This document shows, piece after piece, positions 58,104 to 64,000 of a stretch of 64,000 nucleotides of DNA; the stretch's first letter is position 1; the number at the start of each line of letters is the position of its first letter. Under the pieces are notes generated by a model. It was not told the DNA's origin and did no database searches. It saw only the letters and a list, made by a program, of their open reading frames with translations. The translations under genes and the position numbers were made by a program. This stretch comes from Streptomyces odontomachi (lineage in GTDB: Bacteria; Actinomycetota; Actinomycetes; Streptomycetales; Streptomycetaceae). The stretch is taken from assembly GCF_024435355.1 (NCBI RefSeq), contig NZ_JAMJWG010000026.1, forward strand, positions 1-64,000. Direction: 5' to 3'.

Positions 58104-58290
58104 GGTGACGGACCTTTCGTAGGGCCGCCGACTGCTACGGCGGGCGACGGAAACGACGGGGATGGCGGACGGCCGGCGTAACTATCCCCTTTGTCCCTTC
58201 ACTTCACGTACTTTGCCCTGATTCACCCGCCCGGTCCGTGTGACCGGCCCACACGGCGTGTCGCGTGCGCCGCTCACTCGCATGCGCCGC
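58104..58290 (-). promoter_or_regulatory. Gap with possible internal promoter before the 1510-aa gene
   Basis: 187 bp between the GT-C gene and the downstream bifunctional transferase. The segment 58170-58215 (minus strand AGTGAAGGGACAAAGGGGAT) is less GC-rich and could carry a promoter. No gene seen. Confidence 0.35.
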
Positions 58291-60309
58291 TCACTGCATG
58301 TCCCGCACCAGCGTCTCCCTCTCGCCCTTCTCGCCCTCCACGTCCTTCCTGCTCCCCACGGACCCCCCGCTCTTCCTGTCCGTCCCGCACAGCTCCGCCC
58401 GTGCCTCCTGGGGCGCACGGGCGAAGCGGAAGAGGGTGCGGTCCCAGGCGCCGGTGAGGTTGTGCCAGAAACGGGACGGGGTCAGGGGCGCGCGCACCGA
58501 CTGGTTCAGTTCGGCGAGGGGGCCGCAGTGCAGGGCGGCGCGGGCCGCGCGGAGGTCGGCGCGTGTGACGCCCGCGCGCCGCAGGTCCGTCGCGTCGGGC
58601 GCGGGCGGCGCCCAGTCGGCGAAGACCCAGTGGTTGCGCAGGAACTTCTCATGGCCGGGCCATGCCCAGCGCTCCAGCGCCAGATGGGCGCCGATCGGGC
58701 TGGCCAGGCCCCACGCGTCGTTCACGTAGTCGTCCAGCGGGACCGCCGCACCGGTGACGCCCAGATGACGGCCCACCATGACCACGTGGTAGCGCGAACC
58801 GGCCGGCATCGGCGTGGCGTGCGGGCGGCGGGCGGCGTCGAAGTAGAGCAGCGTGGGGCGCCCGGCGTGCACCGCCTGCGCCACCATCGCGTTCGCGTTC
58901 GGCAGCCGGGGCCAGTGGTGGACCCAGGTGGCGCTGCGCACCGGGTTGTGGTCGTGGGTGTAGCCGACGTCGGAGCTGCGCACGTTGAACGTCGTCGCGG
59001 AGCCCCGTAGGTCGTACGGCTGGCGCAGCGGGCTCACGGCCAGCGCGAGCCACACCAGCAGCAGCCCGGCCATGGCCCCGGCGAGCCGGGTCGCGGGCAC
59101 CGCGAGGAAGGGCAGCAGGAGGAGGAAGAGGGCCGGCAGGATCATACGGGCGTGCATGTAGTCGCCGCCCACGCGCATCACGTACAGGGTGAGGAGGGTT
59201 CCGGCGGCCACGGGCGCGAGGAGGACGACGCCGGCGCGCCCCGCGGTGGGCCCCGTCGCGCTCACCAGCCGGGACCCGTGGCGTTCGGCGCGCAGGGTGG
59301 CCCGGACGCGTTGCACCGCCACCTTCGCCATCAGCGTCGCCGCCGGCCAGATCCAGTACGGGCCCATGGTCTCCTGCACGTAACGCGCGCCGCGGCCCCA
59401 GTCGCTGGCTCCGGCTTCCTTCGCGATCGCGGGCAGCGGGAGCAGCACGCCGTAGTACCCGGCGCGGAACACCTCGTAGGCGAACGGGACCAGCGCCGCA
59501 GCGCCGAGCAGCCGTGCCGCGCGCGCCGGCGCGGGCCGCAGCAGCCACCACTGCGCGGCCAGGAAGCACACCGAGACCACCAGCAGGTCCGGTCGGACCA
59601 GCCAACCGAGACCGAAGGCGCCGGCCGTGACGTACGGCTCCCAGCGGGTCCGGGCGCCCACCGTCCGCGTGCTGGCGCCGACGGCACCCGGCGTACGCCC
59701 GCCCGCGTGCCAGGTCCGCACCAGCAGCCACCACGCCAGCCCCGTCCAGAACGTGCCGAGGCCGGATTCCAGACCCGAGGTCATGTACGACCAGAAGGGC
59801 GGCACGGCGAGCAGGACGAGGATGCCGGCGGGGACGAGGAGCCGGGCGCTCGCCGGGCCGCCGTGCAGCCGGCACGTCGTCCACAGCGCCAGCCCGTACC
59901 CGGCCGTGCTCAACGCCAGGCCGAGACCCACCGCCAGGAACGCCGGATCCGTGCCCGAGACCCAGGTGACCAGCGTCAGCAGCCACTGCCACAGGGCGCC
60001 GGTGGAACTCTCCGCGCGCTCGCCGACGTTGAAGACGGGGCCGTGGCCCGCCAGGATCTGCCGGACCGGTCGCAGGTAGATCAGGCCGTCGTCGCAGATC
60101 CACCGTCTGCGGTAGCCGAGCACGAAGAGGGCGGCGGTGGGCACGGCCACGAGCGCGTACGTCCACCAGGTGGTGACCCGGCGCCCGCGTGGCACGGCGC
60201 CCGGCCACCACGTGCGCCCCCTCGCCCCGGCCGCCGCCGGCGCCGTCGCGGTGCCCGAGGCATCCGGCGCGATCCCCGCCCCCACGGACGCCCCCGCCTG
60301 AGTCGTCAC
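58291..60309 (-). CDS. GT-C membrane glycosyltransferase, AftB-like
   Basis: A 672-aa polytopic membrane protein with about nine or ten hydrophobic segments. The first loop carries an Asp-Asp motif (CDDGLIYLRPVRQILAGHGP, residues D73-D74) followed by FNVGERAESSTGALW. A later loop has VMRVGGDYMHARMILPALF near 375-395. This arrangement is that of AftB, the terminal beta-1,2-arabinofuranosyltransferase of mycobacteria, which uses decaprenyl-phospho-arabinose. Streptomycetes lack mycolyl-arabinogalactan, so the acceptor here must differ; by context it may glycosylate a teichoic-type polymer. It overlaps the upstream transferase gene by ATGA. The family call is probable, the substrate unknown. Confidence 0.82.
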   Translation of the reverse strand: MTTQAGASVGAGIAPDASGTATAPAAAGARGRTWWPGAVPRGRRVTTWWTYALVAVPTAALFVLGYRRRWICDDGLIYLRPVRQILAGHGPVFNVGERAESSTGALWQWLLTLVTWVSGTDPAFLAVGLGLALSTAGYGLALWTTCRLHGGPASARLLVPAGILVLLAVPPFWSYMTSGLESGLGTFWTGLAWWLLVRTWHAGGRTPGAVGASTRTVGARTRWEPYVTAGAFGLGWLVRPDLLVVSVCFLAAQWWLLRPAPARAARLLGAAALVPFAYEVFRAGYYGVLLPLPAIAKEAGASDWGRGARYVQETMGPYWIWPAATLMAKVAVQRVRATLRAERHGSRLVSATGPTAGRAGVVLLAPVAAGTLLTLYVMRVGGDYMHARMILPALFLLLLPFLAVPATRLAGAMAGLLLVWLALAVSPLRQPYDLRGSATTFNVRSSDVGYTHDHNPVRSATWVHHWPRLPNANAMVAQAVHAGRPTLLYFDAARRPHATPMPAGSRYHVVMVGRHLGVTGAAVPLDDYVNDAWGLASPIGAHLALERWAWPGHEKFLRNHWVFADWAPPAPDATDLRRAGVTRADLRAARAALHCGPLAELNQSVRAPLTPSRFWHNLTGAWDRTLFRFARAPQEARAELCGTDRKSGGSVGSRKDVEGEKGERETLVRDMQ

Positions 60310-62633
60310 GGCTCGTCCACCTCACCGACGGGCGACGGGGCCCCGCCGTGCCCGCCCCGCACCGCGGGCGCGTCCGAAGCGATCGGCACGGCCGGGAAGC
60401 CGGCGGCGTCCGTCACCCCGGCCGCGGCCAGGCTGCCTCCCGCGTCCGGTACCGGCTCGCCCAGGAACACCGTGCGCACCACCCGTTCCGCCGCGTGTCC
60501 GTCCTCGTAGGTGCAGAACCGTTGCCGGAAGGCGCTGCGCAGCCGGGCGGATGCGGTGTCGCGCCAAGCATCGGAGCCCTCGGCGAAGAGGGCGGCCAGC
60601 TCGTCGAAGGTGCGGGTGACATGGCCCGGAGGGCTGGCGGTGACGTCGAAGTAGGTGCCGCGTACGGCGCGGAAGGCGTGCCAGTCGTCGGCGTGCACGA
60701 TCACCGGCCGGTCCAGCAGTACGTAGTCGAACATCAGGGCCGAGTAGTCCGTGATCAGGACGTCGGAGGCGAGCATCAGGTCCTCCACCGACCGTTCGTC
60801 GGTGGCGTCCACGAGCAGCCCGCGGCGGTGCAGGTCACGCGGCACCAGATCGCGCGCGGGGTGCTGGGCGAGCGCCGGGTGCAGCCGCAGCACGAGCCGG
60901 CGCCCGGGGCCGAGCGCGTGCGCGAGACGCTCCAGGTCGATCCGTTCCACGTACCGGCCGCGCCGGTAGTCGCGGGGCGTGGGCGCGTAGAGCACCACCG
61001 TGGCGTCTTCGGGGATGCCGAGGCGGCGCCGGGTCGCGGCGGCGCGGTCCACGGCGCTCGGGGACTCGGCGTGCACCAGTACGTCGTTGCGCGGGCTGCC
61101 GCTGCGCAGCGAGCGGAAGCCGCACGGGAAGGCGCGCTCCCAGATCTCCTCGGCGTGCCGGCTGGCGACCAGGCTGATGTCCCAGCGGTCGCTGCGCCAC
61201 AGCATGGCCCGCACGTCGAAGCCGTACCGCGCCCCGGGGCGGTCGCGCAGGTCGACCCCCATGTGCTTCAGCGGGCTGCCCAGGTGGGTGTGGACGTGCA
61301 CGGTGCCGGGGCGTTTGACCAGGCTGCCGGGCCAGTTGACGTTGTTCACCCAGTACGTGGCGCGGGCCATGGTCTCGTAGTAGCGGCGCGAGCCGATGGT
61401 GACGCAGTCGGCGTCCGCCGGCACCTCGCCGACCGCCTCCGGGTGGACCACCCACACGCCGTGCAGCTCCGGCGCGAGCCGGCGTGCGCAGGCGTGGATC
61501 GCGGCGGGGTCGCCCGAGACGCTCCGGTGGTGTCCTGACGCGTAGACCACGAGGCGCGGGTCGAGCGGGCGGCGCAACTGGGCGGCGTAGAAGCGCGCGT
61601 CGGTGCGGGCCGTCACCGCCTCGCGCACCCGGCGTGCCCCCTCACGCAACGGCGCGCGTGCGCCGTGTACCCGGTGCAGCGCGCGGTACGCGGCGTACGG
61701 GGCGCTTGCCAACAGCCGCATCTCTGCACCCCGCAGGCCCCCGGGCGGGCGGAAACCGGCGGGCCGGTGGCGGCGGTGGAAGTCGGCGGTGCGGAAGTAG
61801 AAGTCGGGGCGGTCGGCGGGCGTCACCCGCTCGGGACGTGCCAGCGTGAACAGCATGTGGTCCAGCGCCCGTTCGAACAGCAGCGGCTGTGACCAGGACA
61901 GTTCGGGCCGCGCCGCCAGTTCGGCGAACAGGTTCTCGTACTGCGCGAACATGTCGAAGTGCTTGCGCCCCGGGGTGCGGGTGATCGCGCCCTGCCGCCG
62001 CTGCCGGTACTCGACGCCGACCCGGTCCAGGAACGCGATCCGCTCCGCCGTCACCATGGCCCGATAGGTCACCGGCGCGTCCTCGTACAACCCCGGCGCG
62101 TACGCGAAGTCGTGCGCCAGGTAGAAGTCACGGCGGAACGCCTTGTTCCAGGCGACCAGGAAGACATGCAGGTACTCGGGGCTCTCCTGGATCCGGAAGG
62201 TGTCCGTACCGGCCTTTTCCAGCAGGTCGGCGCCGGCACTGCGGCCGCTGCTGCCCCACCAGTGGGTGCGTACGTGGTCGAAGACCAGGATGTCCGGGTC
62301 ACCGGTCGCGGACAGCCGGTCGGCGACGGCGGCGAGGATGCCGGGCGTGTACGAGTCGTCGCTGTCCAGGAAGAGCACGTAGTCGCCGGTGGCGTGCGGA
62401 ACCCCGGCGTTGCGGGCCCGGCCCAGGCCCACGTTCTGCGGCAGGTGCAGCACCTTCATCCGGGTGTCGCGGGCCGCGTACTCGTCGAGGATGGCACCGC
62501 TGCCGTCCGGTGAGCAGTCGTCGACGGCGATCAGTTCCAGGTCCGTGCAGGACTGGCCGAGCACCGAGTCGAGGCAGGCACGCAGATAACCCTGCACCTT
62601 GTACACGGGCACGATGACGCTGAAACGGGGCAC
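60306..62633 (-). CDS. Bifunctional GT2 / CDP-glycerol glycerophosphotransferase-like protein
   Basis: A 775-aa protein. The N-terminal GT2 domain has FSVIVPVYKVQGYLRACLDS, DDCSPDGSG and LFLDSDDSYTPG. The C-terminal TagF-like domain (about 350-740) has VVYASGHHRSVSGDPAAIHA, NNVNWPGSLVKRPGTV, LYAPTPRDYRRG, LRLHPALAQHP and LITDYSALMFDYVLLDRP. The catalytic-loop motif, normally (Q/T)xxHGTPLK, is HTHLGSPLKHMG near 443-455, so the usual His is Leu. It would add glycerophosphate or a related unit to a wall polymer if active. It begins 2 nt after the stop of the upstream transferase and overlaps the GT-C gene by 4 bp. Confidence 0.92.
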   Translation of the reverse strand: MPRFSVIVPVYKVQGYLRACLDSVLGQSCTDLELIAVDDCSPDGSGAILDEYAARDTRMKVLHLPQNVGLGRARNAGVPHATGDYVLFLDSDDSYTPGILAAVADRLSATGDPDILVFDHVRTHWWGSSGRSAGADLLEKAGTDTFRIQESPEYLHVFLVAWNKAFRRDFYLAHDFAYAPGLYEDAPVTYRAMVTAERIAFLDRVGVEYRQRRQGAITRTPGRKHFDMFAQYENLFAELAARPELSWSQPLLFERALDHMLFTLARPERVTPADRPDFYFRTADFHRRHRPAGFRPPGGLRGAEMRLLASAPYAAYRALHRVHGARAPLREGARRVREAVTARTDARFYAAQLRRPLDPRLVVYASGHHRSVSGDPAAIHACARRLAPELHGVWVVHPEAVGEVPADADCVTIGSRRYYETMARATYWVNNVNWPGSLVKRPGTVHVHTHLGSPLKHMGVDLRDRPGARYGFDVRAMLWRSDRWDISLVASRHAEEIWERAFPCGFRSLRSGSPRNDVLVHAESPSAVDRAAATRRRLGIPEDATVVLYAPTPRDYRRGRYVERIDLERLAHALGPGRRLVLRLHPALAQHPARDLVPRDLHRRGLLVDATDERSVEDLMLASDVLITDYSALMFDYVLLDRPVIVHADDWHAFRAVRGTYFDVTASPPGHVTRTFDELAALFAEGSDAWRDTASARLRSAFRQRFCTYEDGHAAERVVRTVFLGEPVPDAGGSLAAAGVTDAAGFPAVPIASDAPAVRGGHGGAPSPVGEVDEP

Positions 62634-62635
62634 GG

Positions 62636-64000
62636 TCAGCCCTTCTCCGGGTGGGGTGGCGGGGGAGCGGCGGGGGCGGCGGTGGGCGCCGCGGCCAGGG
62701 AGGGCGGCGCCGGGCGGGCCGCGGGGGCGGGGGTGCGCGCGGCGAGCGGGACCACCGCCGGGATCGCCTCCGGTGGCTCACCCAGCAGGACCCGGCGCAC
62801 CACCCGTTCCGCGGCCCGCCCGTCGTCGAACGTGCAGAACCGCTCCCGGAACCGCTCCCGCAGCCCGGCCGCGTGCCCGTCGGCCCACGAGCCGTCCCGG
62901 AAGACCCCCGCCAGCTCGGACCCGGTCCGGGCGATCGGCCCCGGCGGGAAGGCGGTGATGTCGAAGGTGACGCCGCGGGTCTCCCGGTAGACGTCCCAGT
63001 CGTCGGCGTAGACCACGATCGGGCGGTCCAGGTTGGCGTAGTCGAACATGATCGACGAGTAGTCCGTGACCAGGGCGTCGGCGGCCAGGCAGAGCTCCTC
63101 GGCGGACGGGTGCCCGGTCACGTCGATGATGCGCCGCTCGCCGCGCGCGCCGGGGGCGGTGTCGGCGGCATCGGTGTCCGCTTCGTAGAAGTAGTGCGCC
63201 CGCAGCAGCACGACGAACTCCTCACCGGCCGCCGCCAGGAAGGCGTCCAGGTCCAGCTGGGCGCGGAAGGCGGTGCGGTAGTCGCGGTGCGTGGGCGCGT
63301 ACAGGATCGCCGTGCGGTCCTCGCGGACGCCCAGCTCGCGGCGGATCCGGGCGACGTCCGCCGCGGTCGCGTGCTGGTAGACGTCGTTGCGCGGGTAGCC
63401 GTACTCCAGCATCTCGTAGTCCGCGGGGAACTCCCGCTCCCACACCTCGGTGGAGTGCCGGTTCGACGAGAGGTTGTAGTCCCACCGGTCGACCCGGGTG
63501 AGCAGCTTGCCGAAGCTGCCGCTGTGCGCGGCGACCACCGGGTACTCGGCCTGCTCGATGCCCATCCGCTTCAGCGGGGTGCCGTGCTGGGTCTGGAGGT
63601 GGACGGTGCCGGGGCGCTTGACGACGGCGTTGGCGAAGTTGGCGTTGTTGACGAGGTACTTGGCGCGGGCCAGCAGCTCCCAGGCGCGCGGCGTGTCGAG
63701 CACGGCGTACTCGACGCCGTCCGGCATCCGCTCGGCCGCCTCCTCGGTGACCAGGAAGACGGAGCGGATGTGCGGCGCGAGGCGGCGCGCGGCGGCGTGG
63801 ATGGCGGCCGGGTTGCACGTGTAGCCGCGGCCCCAGTACGAGCAGTACACGGCGAGGTTCTCGTCGATGGGCCGGCGCAGGGCCGCGCGGTAGGCGCCGT
63901 TGCGCAGCGGCACATGCCGGCGGGCCCGGCCCGCCGTCGCCCGGGCCCCCCGCACGGCGCGCCACGCCTGCCGGTGCGCCTCGCGTAGCGCCGCGAACGT
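62636..64000 (-). CDS. CDP-glycerol glycerophosphotransferase, partial (5' end outside window)
   Basis: The C-terminal portion of a third TagF/TagB-type transferase; the frame is open to the edge of the window, so the start and any GT2 domain are not seen. It contains NLAVYCSYWGRGYTCNPAAI, NNANFANAVVKRPGTVHLQT, the intact QTQHGTPLKRMG loop, LYAPTHRDYRTAF, LVTDYSSIMFDYANLDRP and FCTFDDGRAAERVV. It ends in a Pro/Ala-rich tail. It transfers glycerophosphate from CDP-glycerol to a membrane-linked polymer on the cytoplasmic face, by family knowledge. It is first in the visible operon with the 775-aa, GT-C and 1510-aa genes. Confidence 0.92.
   Translation of the reverse strand, partial: TFAALREAHRQAWRAVRGARATAGRARRHVPLRNGAYRAALRRPIDENLAVYCSYWGRGYTCNPAAIHAAARRLAPHIRSVFLVTEEAAERMPDGVEYAVLDTPRAWELLARAKYLVNNANFANAVVKRPGTVHLQTQHGTPLKRMGIEQAEYPVVAAHSGSFGKLLTRVDRWDYNLSSNRHSTEVWEREFPADYEMLEYGYPRNDVYQHATAADVARIRRELGVREDRTAILYAPTHRDYRTAFRAQLDLDAFLAAAGEEFVVLLRAHYFYEADTDAADTAPGARGERRIIDVTGHPSAEELCLAADALVTDYSSIMFDYANLDRPIVVYADDWDVYRETRGVTFDITAFPPGPIARTGSELAGVFRDGSWADGHAAGLRERFRERFCTFDDGRAAERVVRRVLLGEPPEAIPAVVPLAARTPAPAARPAPPSLAAAPTAAPAAPPPPHPEKG

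Overview
This is a stretch of very GC-rich actinobacterial chromosome. The gene order mtrA-mtrB-lpqB-comF-hpf-response regulator-secA, followed by a 180-kDa-class NAD-glutamate dehydrogenase, is the one known from Streptomyces and its close relatives. GTG and TTG starts, purine-rich ribosome sites, abundant XRE/DUF397 and Ser/Thr kinase genes, and hairpin terminators without U-tracts all fit. I see no phage, insertion sequence, tRNA, rRNA or CRISPR array.

Layout. 71-6454 (minus): a tightly coupled operon for a polytopic membrane protein, DUF4129, DUF4350, MoxR ATPase and DUF58 protein. 6613-9057: methylthioribose-1-phosphate isomerase (mtnA) facing a short-chain dehydrogenase, separated by a strong hairpin and a 14-bp tandem array. 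9681-14923: the MtrAB two-component system with lipoprotein LpqB. 15050-23168: comF, hpf, an orphan NarL-type regulator, a YcaQ/AlkX-type DNA glycosylase, a GNAT acetyltransferase and secA. 23565-32568: an Rv3235-family protein, a DUF6912 protein, a HAD phosphatase, the large glutamate dehydrogenase and a 2-hydroxyacid dehydrogenase.

32562-53502 is an accessory mosaic: epoxide hydrolase opposite a CGNR regulator; two related Ser/Thr kinases around a MarR/membrane protein/SDR locus; an ABC-2 polymer exporter opposite a TetR regulator; a leucine-rich-repeat protein; a secreted Lys/Cys repeat protein beside a two-component system; an abaA/WhiJ-like XRE-DUF397-ATPase triad; small detoxification genes; and an MDR oxidoreductase opposite an XRE/MmyB regulator. 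53571-64000 (minus, running off the edge) is a cell-wall polymer locus with three CDP-glycerol glycerophosphotransferase-type enzymes and an AftB-like GT-C transferase. The ABC-2 exporter at 40097-41870 is a plausible partner for it.

The most unusual property is the density of short tandem repeats, both between genes (units of 8, 14, 18 and 30 bp) and inside genes (units of 6 and 9 bp). The best candidates for something undescribed are: the secreted Cys-hairpin repeat protein divergent from a sensor kinase that has its own Cys-bounded loop; the triplicated DUF397 protein; the repeat-expanded 1510-aa wall-polymer enzyme with a His-rich insertion; and several clear but unassigned operators (22-bp palindrome at 52550-52571, 49-bp-spaced composite elements at 42040-42121, AACCG/CGGTT sites at 33766-33847).

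All function calls come from reading motifs and gene context; no database search was run.
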